Below, one piece after another: positions 49,436 through 62,060 of a stretch of DNA of 64,000 bases. Positions within the stretch are counted from its first letter, which is position 1. Every line of letters starts with the position of its first letter. A program made the translations under genes and the position numbers. Origin of the DNA: Fratercula arctica (taxonomy: Eukaryota > Chordata > Aves > Charadriiformes > Alcidae); assembly GCA_947846985.1 (NCBI GenBank), contig CANTUZ010000004.1, positions 5,074,927 through 5,138,926 on the forward strand. Direction: 5' to 3'. The notes under the pieces were generated by a model. It did not search any database. It was not told the DNA's origin and saw nothing but the letters and a program-made list of their open reading frames with translations.

Positions 49436-52400
49436 TGTTTCTGGGCGCCCCATGTCTTTCACATGGGCTTTGTCCTGGGAAGGGTGGGTGGTCGTTCATC
49501 AGCGCTCTTAGTCTCTTGCAGACACAGGAGAGGTAAACGTCAGTAGAAGGTTGTCCCTAGGGAAATAATTTGTCTGGTACCCGCTTGGTCTCCCCAACAG
49601 CTTCTGCTGTATCTGTGTCACCACAGAATCTTGCTTGAACCACATTTCTTCTTTTTTTTTTGTGATATTTTTTATATCCTGAGTACGTTTCTGGAGCTTG
49701 ATTGTACCCTGGTGGCTTTGTGTGTGCTGTTTCGTACCTTACCTTGAGAAAGGTTTGTTTACAGTGGCAGAGTAGCCTCAGAATTTAAGCCACCACAGCT
49801 GTAACAAACATTAATTTTACTTTCCAGTGTTTATTTTTCTTTTTTCTTGCTTTTCTGTATCAAGTTCCCTTAGTATAACAGTGTCTGAGCAGTGGGGAGT
49901 TCGACATTTACTCATTGACACGCTGAAATTCCAGTCGATTTTGGTGGATTTCAGATTACACCTTCTATAGGGAAGAATTAGAGATGCAATGAAGGCCGTT
50001 CAAATTGTAAGCAAATCAGTTATTCATTAAAAACATGCACTCTTGAATGGATTGAAACTATTTCTATAAATTTGCTCGGAACTCAGCAGATTGTTTATCC
50101 AAAAACTGAAAAGTCGAAACATTCTGAAGCTTTGAAAACAAAAAGTGAACAACATTTTTCATTTCAGAATTGTATCATGAGATTAATTTTGTTGTCACTT
50201 TAAAAAAAATAAAAATTGGAAGTATAATAACAGGTTCAATTTGATGAGAAAAAAACCCAAAAGAATCATTTTGGGTCAATTCACAAGTTTGCTTCTTTGT
50301 TTAGCTGCTAAAAGTAGCCTAACCCATTATTTATTCTCAAATACAGTTATTCTGACTGCAGTTCGGGTGCAGGAGCATAACAGTTTTGAAAACACGAGCA
50401 TGTGCTATTTGAAGGCTGTGGTTTTTGAAGCAGACACGTTATTTTAATTCCTTTATTCATCAGGATACTTCAATTAGATTCAGGAGTACTTTTTTGTAAG
50501 GCTACTTGCTGCATAATTTGTTAACAGACCACATTTGTGAGTTTGTTTGATTAATGAGGAAAAAAACTCATTTTTGAAACCAAGCTGCGTCCTGGGTGCT
50601 TCCTGAGCAGTACCTGAAGTGCCGAGTTGAAGCTAACGGTACTAGAAAAGGTCAAAACCCCATTTTCAGGGCCCCAGTCTGAAAGCTGTTACAAATTCTG
50701 CTGCGGTCTGCTTTTATTGCACATTAGTTTTAATACGATATTATTGGTTTGTGAATACCCTTTTCCCTACAATGTAGTTTTTATTGCATAGCAGTTTTAA
50801 TGTGATTTCCCTGCTTTATAAATACACTTTTTACCATTCTTTCCTTGTTACCATGGCTGTACCAATGTGCTTGCGCATTACTGTTACTTCTGCCTTAAAA
50901 TCAAGGTTAAAGCAATCACAGTAGGTCTTTGCAGAATGAATGATAATGGGAAATGCATCTAGCAGGATGCTCTTGATATTCTATAAACAAACAATGCAGC
51001 ATCTTTATTCATTATTTACCGCTTGTTCTTTGTGACATTTCTTTATAAGACGTATCTTTTTCCTTCCATAGAGCTGAGTGAAAACATATGTCGGGCCAGA
51101 TGCATACATTTACCTCTGTCCTTTTCTCCCACCTTGAATCAGAACCTCTTGCTGGGTTTAGGTTCTGTCTGTACATTGAAGCAGCTGGTCCAGCCCCAGC
51201 AGCCGTGGAGTGACTTCATCTCGCGACACGCTGCTGGGTGTTCGTCCCGCTCGTCAGGCGGCTCCTTAGCCCGTGTGAAGTTCTGTGCTTGTTGCTAAAT
51301 GGCTGCTTGTTCTCCATCTACCTGTTCTGGGTCTAGCCACCAGGGCTGCCTGAGGATATGGAGAGTTCTATGCAGATCTGATTCACGTCTACTTTTTATA
51401 CCAACTGAATCGTTAGCTAACAATCTTGTGTTTGCTGGCTGTTCTCCAGTAGGGATGTACATTAAAATTAAGCTATTAATTTTCTTTGGAGTTAGTTCAG
51501 AAGAATATAGGTAAATGCTTTTTTGCCTATCTCCACGTTTTTAACCAAAGAGGTTACTGGACCCACAGTCAATTTTTACTTCACTGGATTTGCAAAAAAG
51601 AAAAAAAAAAAAAAGCTGTTAAGCTTCTATTAAATTAAAACTGAAACGAATCATGTTTCTCCATGCCTGTTTAAGTAGTTGCTTTTGATACATATAGATT
51701 CTGATAACCTATTCTGACTCCTCTTTTGCTGCCAGTCCCCTCCTCCTCCTCTCCCGCAGTTTTAGTTTTAGAACACTGCAAGAACATCATCCAGCTTTTC
51801 TCTATTTAGCTCCTTCCTCTTAAGTTGAACTCCAGGTATTCTGTCTCCTGCATGTATTTGAGGGAGACAATTTAATGTCATAACCCTTTTTGGGCTTGCA
51901 GCTGCAACTCAACCGTCCTGTTCTCCAGAAGGCAATTTACCTGATGTGATTTTTCCTTATGAATTCACCATATTTGCAGAGTGTACCATACAGAGGTTTT
52001 AAAATATTGGCACAAAATTTTGGTACCGCACACCAAACTCTTCTGTTTTTACCTGCCTTAAAAAAAAGATAAATGATCCTTCAGAACAGAATTATTTTCA
52101 TATTCTTTTTTCTCTCTTCTTGATTGGATTTGATTGGAGATACAGCTTTGCAATTCTGTGAGGAGTAATGTCTCGCTGTCCTTTGCTCTTTCTTACATAG
52201 TGAAGCATGCTGGTATAATTCAATAAGATTCTGCTATGTACATATCTTTTGATCTGTGAAGAAACTAATTTAATTCCAAATTAACTGCTCTCAAAAGTAC
52301 TTTTTTTTTTTTTCTTCATTTTAACACATTGCAAGGCCACAAGTAACTGTAGTCCAATTTTAATGAGAATGATTGAAGGAAGTACCATACATAAATGTCA

Positions 52401-55400
52401 GTGCATGTCAGAGTTAGGATTTAATAGATTAAAAAAATGCTTCTTCCATCGAGTTGTGTATTTTCACCCTGTGTAAATGATTGTTTATTTAAATATATTT
52501 ATGTTAGGCCTAATAAGTTGTACAGCCTCCTGCAAATGAAATTCTTACAATGGTAAGAGTCTTATTTGCAGGATATCTGGAAGGGATTCAGGTTACTATG
52601 CAATACTTCTAATACACAGAGTAAATTAAGATATAACATACCCTGTTCATCCTGATGCTTCAGTAAGGGTGTTTCTTATTTCTGATAGTGAACTAAAACC
52701 AGATGACTGCAAGAACCAGATCTTGTGTAGAAGTTACGCATTCTTTTTCCCTTGACTTTGTACACTGTTTTCCTACATAGCAGCTGGAACAGAATCCCAT
52801 GCTGTTAGAAAGCACTAGAAATATTAATGTAACACATCTTAATTTCTGTGGTTGTGATTCTGACTTAGGGCCAACTTTGAGTATAGCAAGTTGCCCCAGG
52901 GCACCAGGCTGATGGCAGCAAGCAGAGGGCCGTTCTGCCCGTGCTGGAGGAGGCAGGAGACTTACATGTTTGAGCAGCAACTGTTTCCTAAGCAGCCAGA
53001 CTCTGCTTTCCCTCTGCACAGTTACACGTCACCGTCCTGCTTCCTTCAGCTCTATCTCTCTACTCTTATCAGAGCCACAAACAAAGCAATGCAGAGGCAA
53101 GAATACAGCTGTTGCTGGGAGGAGTGGATGCAGCAGAGAAGCTCTGGTACAGATTGCTGCATGGAGGGAGGAATGGGAATGAGGAGAGGATCCCAGGAAC
53201 AGAGATGCTTCAGAGTTCAACTGTTTTAACGAGGAAGGAAAGCGATATTGAGGTCCTGTCCATATTCATAAATTCTCTCCGACTTCTCATTGCTCTTCAA
53301 GACCCCATTGATCTTCACCTTAGCTTCCTTACCCCAGAGTCCTCCAACTTTTGTGATCCTCCTTACTTCATCCCCTACAGTTATTTTCTCCTTAATTTTG
53401 CCTGCACTGATTGGAAGCATTAAAATTATTTCAGACAGGTTTCTCTGTGTGTCCTTGGTATGTCTGTGTTCATCTCTTCCCTAATATTTGCATTCTTCAG
53501 TAGACACAATTGGGTTTGTTCTGTGTTTTTCCAGCAGTTAACAAAGTGAAGGGGCTCAATGTCAAAGGCTTACAGGAAATAATTTTGGCAAGAAATATTA
53601 GGATAAAGTGTTCAAATATTTCTACACCAAGATTTTTTGTTAACTCTAATCTTGTTACGAGTTTTAACACAACCACTTCATCAACTTGTTACTTAAAGGT
53701 TTGCTGTCATGTTCAATAGGGGTAAGGCAAAACGATTAAGGCATCCACACACATCTTCATTTTGAACGGTCGCATGTTCTGTTCTGGTTTTCTGCAAAGT
53801 CCTCAGTCTGTGCCTTGTTCTTGCAGCCTGTAGAAGGAACTTCCTAGCTTTGAGTAAAAAAAAACCCACAACCCTGACCATTTGCATAAATCACCAACCT
53901 TTCACATTTATCATCGTAAAGAAGTCTGCAGATTATATTCCTCTCTCTTCTTCCCTCTTTACACTTCCAGAGCAATTTAGAGACACCATCTCCACTCACT
54001 CTTAGAAGGCACCCATCCCAACATGCTAACAAGTTGGAAAGGTACAATTTTATACGGTGCAATAAAGGAGATATCACCATGCACGTACTTAACATGTGAA
54101 TATAAGAACTGATTTAAATTCTGTGTGTGTCATAAAAGTACTTGGATATTGAACAAAAATAAAGTTGGTGTTTCCTAAAGCTTTCTATATTGACCTTATC
54201 TCTGAATTGTGTATCTAAGAATCAGTTACACCTGTCATCTGGTTTATATCTTATGTAGAGTGCACAGCCCTGCGTCTATATTAAAAACAAAAACAAGAGA
54301 AATAACTTTTTGACCTTCAGTTAATTATCTTACACTGACTTAGAGAAAGCAGGAGTTATTTCACAGCTGCACTCCCACATATACTGTTTCCACAGATTTT
54401 ACCCCAAATGAATTACATTAAATAAATTATTTTTAAGGAGATATATAGCTCCATGAACAAGAAGAGTCTCTTAAGTATTCATCATAAGATGACCATGGAA
54501 CTTTGTAGTAATTTCATTTCATTTTTTGAAGTAGACTGTTCTTCAGGCTACTCTTCTTGAGTATAGGTCAAGTTTCAACCAGAAGGAAAGAGTGCTCAAC
54601 TTCAAGTTATGTAAATAATCACTTCATTTTTTCATAAAATTGAAATAAATATAATCAAGACAGGAATAAATAAAATTAGATTCACCAAACTCTTCCCTTA
54701 AATTCTTCAAAGGTAGCAGCAAATAGGATTTCAGGTTGGTTTTGGGTTTTTGTTATTGATTTTTTTTCTGAATGTAATTCAGTCTGCTTCTGCATACAAT
54801 GAATTCAAACTAAGGAAAAGCTTCATTAGCATCATGACATATACTTGTGCCTAAGTTCCATAATTCTTCCAGGTTTGACAAAAGAAAAAAACATGCTTTG
54901 GGGTCACAAGGATAGAAAACTAATTAAGTTTTCTTTGAAAATGACTGCAAGCTTCTCTGAAATGAGATTTTTTTTTTCTAACTTTTGAATTATTTCCAGT
55001 TCCAGCATAGTCTAAAAGTTACAGACCAAGAAGACTGGACCAAGCAGAGCAGAACATTCTTGTAAGAACATCTCCTGTGCCTCAGAGAATTTGTTTGTAT
55101 ATCTGATGGTAACATATTTTGTACTTATTCGGGCCTCAGCACCACAGACTGCTTTTAAAGCAAAGCAACTCATAAAACTCAGAAGCTGCCAAGGTTGGCT
55201 AGAGCTGCCAAGTTGGCACAGGAGAAGCCCATCCAGTCGTACCTGAGAGCAGAGAGGCCGTATGGCTGCTCACGTAGCGCCAGTCTAAATGCAAGTAGGA
55301 GTTAGAAACACTAGGTTTTGGATTTTAATCGTATCAGCTGTCAGCAGGGTGAATGGCTTCGCAGCAAAAGACTTCTAAGTTGTGTACTCCTGCGCTCTCA

Positions 55401-55487
55401 AGCATAAATAAAATGCAGGAAGCACCATAGGTAATTTGCCTCTAAAAACACAATTAGAAAAAAGAAGAGAAAAGTTTGATGATTTTC
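49436..55487. other. unique sequence, no gene seen
   Basis: Locally GC-richer blocks occur at 51170-51360 and 52860-53220; the latter has four mutually overlapping open frames on both strands, none recognisable. A-runs (51601-51614) and T-runs (near 52302-52314) are present. No dispersed repeat was recognised. Confidence 0.55.
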
Positions 55488-55575
55488 TGGGGCTCAGCCC
55501 TGCAGTAATTATTATGGCAATATTGTCACTAAAATCAGTGAAGGTTTTGCCTCATTGAATAAGGTCTACAGGAGC
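55488..55575. mobile_element. MITE-like ancient amniote repeat relic
   Basis: GGGGCTCAGCCCTGCAGTAA, AAAATCAGTGAAGGTTTTGC and CTCATTGAATAAGGTCTACA follow the order of an old MITE-type repeat with CTGCA, GACTTCAGTGGGAGTTTTGCC and TGAATAAGGACTACAGG words. It is diverged and its ends are not defined. Confidence 0.45.
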
Positions 55576-55745
55576 AAGATAATAATATAAGAAAAGATAA
55601 AGCGTATGTGAAGAGAACTAATTTGTTCTCAAGGAAGTCAAGCAAGTCAAACAGTTATCTCACCAGTGACTTTTCAGAATCTGCAAAAATTTGTGACAGA
55701 ATGGTCTCACAGCAGCAGCAAGCCTAGAGTGAAATCCTTTGGTTT

Positions 55746-56190
55746 TGCAGAATTACAGAATGGCTGAGGCTGGAAGGCACCTCTGGAGGTCGTCTTGTCC
55801 AGCCCCCTGCTCAAGCAGGGTCACCCACAGCAGGCTGCCCAGGACCACATCCAGATGGCTTTTGAACAGCTCCAAGGATGGAGACTCCACAGCCTCTCTG
55901 GGCAACCTCTGCCAGTGCTTGGTCACCCTCACAGTAAAAAAGTGTTTCCTGATGTTGAGAGAGAACCTCCTGTGTTTCAGCTTGTGCCCGTTGTCCTTGG
56001 TTGTGGCACTGGGCACCACTGTAAAAAGCCTGGCTCCATCCTCTTTGCACCCTCCCTGCAGGCATTCTTACACATGGAGCGAGCCTTCCTGAGCCTTCTC
56101 TTCTCTAGGCTGAACAGTCCCAGTTGTCTCAGCCTTTCCTCATAGGAGAGATACTCCAGAGAGATGCTGTGGATCGCTTTGGGCATTCTG
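55746..56190 (-). mobile_element. CR1 LINE 3' region, longest copy in window
   Basis: The minus-strand reading is a CR1 3' region of about 445 bp. On the plus strand the reversed 3' end reads GCAGAATTACAGAATGGCTG, then AGGCTGGAAGGCACCTCTGG, then CAGCCCCCTGCTCAAGCAGG. These are followed by AAGGATGGAGACTCCACAGC, CTCTCTGGGCAACCTCTGCC and AAAAAGTGTTTCCTGATGTT. The distal part includes CTTGTGCCCGTTGTCCTTGG and GAGCCTTCTCTTCTCTAGGC. The copy is well preserved and relatively young, but truncated at its 5' side, with no intact reverse transcriptase. The 117-, 116- and 88-codon frames across it are repeat artefacts. Target-site duplications were not resolved. Confidence 0.95.
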
Positions 56191-59100
56191 GTTTTGCTTC
56201 TTCTACTGCTTTTATATAAAGTCTGATTTGGTCTATCAGTAGGGAGTGGTGCAGAGGTGCGATATCTGCTAGGTCGGTATGGTTTCTACCCATCTGGTAG
56301 AGGTAACAACTTAAATGCATGTTAGATTCTTTACTGTTCTTTTAAATTCCCGTAGACTCTTATTCATACACAGGTATGCCTCAGATGAGGTAATTTATGT
56401 GTCAAAGAACTGGAGGAAAAGGCAGCAAAGGTTAAGTTTCCTTATTGGTGGGCCAAATGTGATAGACTAAAGAGAACAGCAGCAACATTCCCATCCAGCG
56501 CATTTTTCTTCTAGCTCTTACAACTCTCAAGGGTCATTATGGATTCCCCCACTTTAAGGTTACCCACTTAACTCCCTTCACCCAGCCTATCCCAGCAGTA
56601 CAGTGCAGTTTCACTGAACAGATCCAGTATTGCTGGATCCCTGCTATTCTGAACTTTGCTTACTCTTGTCGCTTTTTGACCCTTCACATCTGTGTCCAAG
56701 CTTCATGTTTTTGAATTTTATTGCCATACAGGTGTTCTTGCACAAACAGAGCACTGAAGCTTTCTCTGCAGATTTCCATTTCATTTGTGTCTGATACTTT
56801 GGATACTCGGGCTATTTCTCTGGAAAATACAGTGCGTTTTTTTACGGTAGAAGGTTCTGCTGTTTTATTAGATTACGCTTTTGCTGAGGAAATAAAGGTA
56901 GATCAACATTGTGACAGAGTTCAGGCAGCTTTGGGATAAAAAAGGCTTTGAGCTGAAGTCAGTGAAATAAATTCTGCATAACAGAATACATAACTGAAAG
57001 TTAGCAATACAAGTGTGCATGCAGATTACCTTAAGGTTAGTTGTATGCGCAATTTGATCTTAGTTCAATGTTACTTTTCAAGACTCTTGCTGATAGTTTT
57101 GGTTTGGAATGGAAGAAATAGCATAGCATGCTGTTTAAAGCAGACTTTAAAAACTCATTCTTGCAAGCACAGAGGCCTTTCTGGTTTGTGTCCTTTTTCT
57201 CATACTTTGCATTTTCCATCATGTCCACACATATGAGACTGTTGCTGTTACGCACAGTCACTTGGAAGGGGGCATAGAATAAAGCTGAGTTCTTGCATTG
57301 ACATTGAGCATTGAATGATCGCTGGACGCCCGCTGGAGAGCTCACACAAAGGCTCAGTAAACCCAGGACTCCAGCTAATAGCCTGAGCACTTTTCCTTCT
57401 TGTACATGTTAAAAGTACGAGTGGCAGTTCAGAAAATGTGTAATGACGAATAGCAGAAGAGGAGAGATCACTTCTGAAATCCTACTGCTTTTGGTCAGCA
57501 GTTGAAGAAATGAGTTAAACTGGACAGGTACTATAATTTAAATATCTGTTTTTTCCACAACCGTTTGAGCATGAGGTGGCAGGAGGGTTAATGTGTTTTA
57601 ACTTCTCCCAGCTCTCCTATAAGAATACTGCCTAAGCTGTCAGTTTCGTGCAAAAGTAACTGAGCGTTCAACATGGTGACAATTCCTAGCTCCTGAGTAA
57701 GTATTGGATTTTTCCTTCCTTGGTTTCATAAAACAGTTTTAAAGACAAACCTCTTGGTAACTACCTGATTTCAAAACATAAAACTAATGTACTCTGTTTG
57801 TTAATGATTAGGGATATAAAAATATTTCATATTCTACCTGCCGTATGAAAATTAACGCTGCATTATACTACCTCTTGGCTTGATTTAAAAATCTGTATTG
57901 TCGGCTGTAATGTTCTGTTCTCCTATTTTTCTATTCTTTCATCTGGTAGAAGGTGTACTGTAAATGGCACATCTAATTAAAAAAAAAAAAGAAAAATGGA
58001 AAGCTTACATGGACAACAACATGAACAAGCGAATGTTTCAAAATTCAATTAAGGCTGAAAGAAAAAATGTTGCACTAGGGAATGTCTACTGCAAAATAGG
58101 AGGACATTTTCTGTGCAATAGTCATATAACTTCTTCAAATAATACGGCAGTTGTCACGCTCATTAGATCGTGTTGAGAATGCAGCCTCCTGATTGTATGG
58201 AAAAATATTATCCTTTTGATTTAAAGGGGTTGGAAAAAGGATGTGATTCATTATTTTTAAAGCAAAGACCTATATAACTGGGTGTCTCAAGGGCATCATT
58301 ACGCTCATAGAACTTTTTGCTTCTAGAGCTGATATTTCAAGCTGGCTCATGTCCACATCAGTTGGAAATCACTACCATCTGAGACCTGGTCCTACACTTC
58401 TTGGCACACAAAAAATCCTCTTAAGTCAGTGGTAGCTTTGTATGCGGAAGGAATTCATAATAAACCTCTCTTAATTGCTGTTCAGTGGCTTTTGGGAAGT
58501 GAGAGTTTTCAGTTCGGTTTCCCAATGGATGCCTTTGGCAGGGAAAGTAACCAGCACCACCACAGCTGGTTTTGTCTGGAACCTTAGCTGGGACCCAGTG
58601 AATGAGCAGAGTCCTACCCACTCGCTACTAGCTGTGAGCCTGAAATCACAGCGTATTGCCTCTTGCAAATGAAGCTGTACACTTTGTCTCTCCGTTGTCC
58701 CAGCAGGTAAGAAGTGAGAAATAGAAAAAGTTAATTTGGTGAGAATCTTATCTTTCACAATCATTGTATACATTTAAAAAAAATAGAAGACTGAGTAAAA
58801 TAATAACATAGACTGTAATTAAAAAACTTTACAAAACAGTTTTCCATTTGGTGTAGAGAAATTCTTCCAGTAGCCTAGCCATTCCATTTCAAAGGGAGGC
58901 AGATGTGTCAGTCTCCAAACGAACCGTAAAGCACCGGTCACCACTGGACTGCTTAGCAGTCCAACACTGTCTTTTAAATGTCTTTCATGATGATTAATGC
59001 TAACACAGTTCAGTGCTAGGACAGTATCCATGTACTTCACTTCTTGCAGTTCTGCTGGGCACAGACAGCTGGTTTTTTGAAAGAAACTTTAAAACGCCAG

Positions 59101-60235
59101 GCAGGTAGCTGGTTCTGCCTGCCTTGCCAGACTGCACTGTGTCCTTTTGTGCTTTCCTAATGCTGTTCGCAAATACAGCTTTGTGTCACACTGTTGATCC
59201 ACCGTCTGTCTGCGACACTGTTTCTATCATATACATGGCTGCTTTGGATGTAGGTGGGTTTGACTTCTTGGGCTTGACCAAGGTGGTTCCTTGCCTTCGA
59301 TCTGAGTACAATGAGTCACTCCATTTTGGGGTGTGCAATACATGCAAAGGGCTGCAAGCCAGTATACCTTTCTGTAAGACAAGTACTGCTTCTAGCTGTT
59401 CCTCCTCTGGCTTTCCAGTCTCTTTGCTTTATTCCTGGACCATCACTGAATCTCTCATTTGCTTTTCTCCTCAGTTCCTGACTCTTAAATGTAAGTCTTG
59501 GGGGTAGATAGCGAATGCCTGGGTGTGTGTTTCTCATATGGATATATATATTCACACAGTAATAACACTACTGCCCTAAATCTGATATTCATGGAAATTT
59601 CAAAACTACTGAAAAGTGTTTTCATATGCTAGTCTGAGAACTAAAAGGTAGGGGATGTTATTCATTACTCTGCCAGTCCTAGAAGAGTTCTAGAAATGCT
59701 TATGTAAAGACTGATTTATGAAAAACTGCGATGCAGCTTGTCTCACATGAATGCTGTCACTTTGTTACCTTTGGAAGAAGGAGCTTGAAAATCTGTTTTA
59801 TTCAGTGTTTATGTGGGTAGAGAGTAAGATACTGTGGGAGGAGACAAATTAAATGTGAGTTTGATCACTTCATATTGAAAGCTGATGAAAATGAAAGGAC
59901 AAGGGGAAAAAATAGCTTGTCTGTTGTTAATTTACTGCTTTGTTGGTTTGAGCAATAGCTAATACATGTCCAATGACTTAAGTACAAACTGTATTGGGTC
60001 TTTTCAGATACCAAGTGAACACATAGCAACGATTCATGCTTTTTCAAATACAGATTTTCTCTAGAAGAAAGCGTCAATTACATACTGTAGCTGTGCATAT
60101 GGCTTCTCACAAGACGCAAACCCTAGGCTTTCTGTCAAATGTCAACAAGTTAAATTCTTGGTCTGTATATAAATTGATGGACTTATTTCTCAGAAGTGAC
60201 TATGAAGGCAGAGAGTACAGTGTATACAATATGAT
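56191..60235. other. unique sequence, no gene confirmed
   Basis: Holds the unusual minus-strand frame 57037-57408, listed separately. A plus-strand frame at 59124-59507 (127 codons, starting at TTG) is cysteine-containing but unrecognised. No dispersed repeat was identified. Confidence 0.5.
57037..57408 (-). other. open frame with signal-peptide-like leader, no ATG
   Basis: Open for about 124 codons after an in-frame TAA at 57409-57411. The N-terminal part reads as a hydrophobic leader (VLRLLAGVLGLLSLCVSS) followed about a dozen residues later by a CQC motif and further cysteines (ICVD, GLCAC). There is no ATG at the leader: the first candidate codon is GTG at 57388-57390, so a normal start would have to lie on an upstream exon. 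The frame is not recognised as a family. A C-x-C chemokine-like spacing was considered, but the distances and missing residues fit poorly. Chance or a degraded exon are the leading readings. Confidence 0.13.
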
Positions 60236-60285
60236 GATGGAAGGAAAGGAGGAGAAGATTGATGGAAGGAAAGGAGGAGAGGATT
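60236..60285 (+). repeat. 25-bp tandem duplication
   Basis: Two adjacent 25-bp purine-rich units starting GATGGAAGGAAAGGAGGAGA, at 60236-60260 and 60261-60285. They differ at one base near the end (AAGATT versus AGGATT). The near identity implies a recent replication-slippage duplication. Confidence 0.98.
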
Positions 60286-61817
60286 AATTCTTTTGCTTAA
60301 ATAACATCATCAGCATCTGGCAGAAATTGGGAAGAGACATCTGTCATAGAACACAAGAGCAGAATCATTTGTCCGTAAGTGATATAGCGGGAGCTGTACC
60401 TTGCAGCTATGGCAGTCTGCTAGCAAGGGAACCAGCTTCAATCCTCCTTCAGGGCCACGTATACTGTGCATGGTACAGCGGAGATGGCCAAGTGGAAAAT
60501 AGCCATAGCATGCTAAAATGCATTTGCAGAAGACAGGAGATTGAGCACCAGAAATCTACAAAGATGGATTTTTGAGAAGAATGTGTCCCTGTCCAGCACA
60601 GTAATTCATCTTCATCTAATAAGATATAGAGCACAGTCAAGTATGCATAAATCATTCCTTGTTTGTTCTATTTGTACTGTACGTGGATGGGATTAGAGTA
60701 CTTTGGACACTGTTTATGTCAAAGAGAAGAAATATTACAGTGTTAAGATAAAGAAAGAAGGAGAATGCTCCTGTGCTACATGCAAAACATGCACCTCCAC
60801 CAGTCTGCAGTCAGAAACAAGCTTCAAAAGGCAAATATTGTCTGGAAGAGAAAAAAATACTATTTCTAGCCAAATTATTTAAAAACAATGCCCTGTGCTA
60901 ATAGAGAGGGCCTGGTAGGGGATAGTGCCCCTCAGTGAAAAATACCTGACACAAAAAACATACTGAGGTGGAAGCTCCTCAGTAGGAATCGGAGCTCTTT
61001 AGTTCTTCCTCTGGCTCTGGTGCTCGCTCATCGTGAGCTTGCACCTTTTATTAAAACTCAGTATGCCTCAGCTTTCCCACGCACCTTATGGCATTTAATA
61101 GATAGGTCCGTCTTAAAACCAGTTAGATATTTTGGCCCTGTAGTTCAGTTGGGTACTAGATCAGGTGAAAAAGTTTATAGGGTAAATGTTATTGTATTAC
61201 TCATCTGAGGGATGAGGGAGACCGATAGACTGAATAGTTAGATTCAGGAAACCTTCAAGCTTTTTGAACACCTCATTGACCACAGCAAATCACTGTGTTT
61301 TAAAGACTGGAGCTCATTTGACCGACGAGGGGGATTAGGTCCACCCTTTGAACAGCGATAAGCAGAGATGATCAGTAATCAGCCTCCAATATCACAGTGA
61401 AGTCAATTCCTTTAACTTCTGCCTAAGATTATTGTATCACAATGCTGGAGATGCACAACTGCAAACACTGCCAGTGGTTCTACTATATCTCTGTCTTATA
61501 TTGTAAAATTATGACTTAAGTCCTGTAGCCTACAGACATTTCAGCTGGAGGATGTTATATTGATACTACTAAAATTATAAAACTTGTGTATCTGATTTAT
61601 ATGGAAAGTAAATGAAAGGGAGGAGAGAGGGAGAGAAGGTCAGTCGCCATGGTGAGATTTCTCTCGGTGCAGTATCACTGACAGCCTCTGAAGCCAAGGG
61701 TTGCTAGTCAGATGGCTTAGATATTTTAATAGGAACTAACATGCTAAATTTATATTTGTGTAAATTGGCTTATAAAAGTTGACAATGCTTCTCTGTGTTT
61801 TTTTAGAGCTTTGCTAC
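60286..61817. other. unique sequence, no gene seen
   Basis: Short plus-strand frames at 60327-60575 and 61020-61208 are unrecognised. A weak GTGAAGTCAATTCC word near 61397 recalls the MITE-type repeats but is too short to call. Confidence 0.6.
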
Positions 61818-61890
61818 TATAGGGTAAATTTTGTCCTTTTTTCATCTAATAATATGCTTGCTGAAGTCAATGTTATTGTAGTTCTGTGTA
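61818..61890. mobile_element. MITE-like repeat relic fragment
   Basis: GGTAAATTTTGTCCTTTTTT, then TTGCTGAAGTCAATGTTATT, follow the GGGCAAAATTCTGCCCT and TGAAGTCAATGGGGTT word order of old amniote MITE-type repeats. It is short and diverged. Confidence 0.35.
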
Positions 61891-61945
61891 TAATGTGTGT
61901 GGTTTTGTTTTAAACATGTACATCTTGTTTACATCTCGCTTCTCT

Positions 61946-62060
61946 GGGGAAAGAAGAAGAGAAAAAAAGAAGAGAGAGGAAAAAAGGGGAACAGAAGGGG
62001 AGGGTGAAAGTGAGAAAAGCAAGAAGAAAATCAGGAAAAGGAAAGAAATGTGGGGAAAGG
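61946..62060 (+). repeat. polypurine tract
   Basis: 46 uninterrupted purines at 61946-61991 (GGGGAAAGAAGAAGAG onward), followed by about 70 purine-rich bases with few interruptions. Such tracts can form triplex DNA and are length-variable. The lysine/arginine/glutamate-rich frames across it are artefacts of composition. Confidence 0.95.

Noticed and set aside
52693..53423. Cluster of overlapping frames on both strands
   Set aside because: Mutual overlap in opposite directions in a GC-richer patch is expected by chance; no recognised product.
55739..56186. Six overlapping frames of 69-117 codons on both strands
   Set aside because: They lie in the 3' noncoding region of a CR1 element and are not protein genes.
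57037..57390. Possible C-x-C chemokine
   Set aside because: The spacing between cysteines and the lack of conserved chemokine residues and exon structure argue against it; only the unusual leader is reported.
59124..59507. 127-codon cysteine-containing frame with a short hydrophobic start
   Set aside because: Starts at TTG, cysteine spacing matches no family I know, and no splice context supports it.
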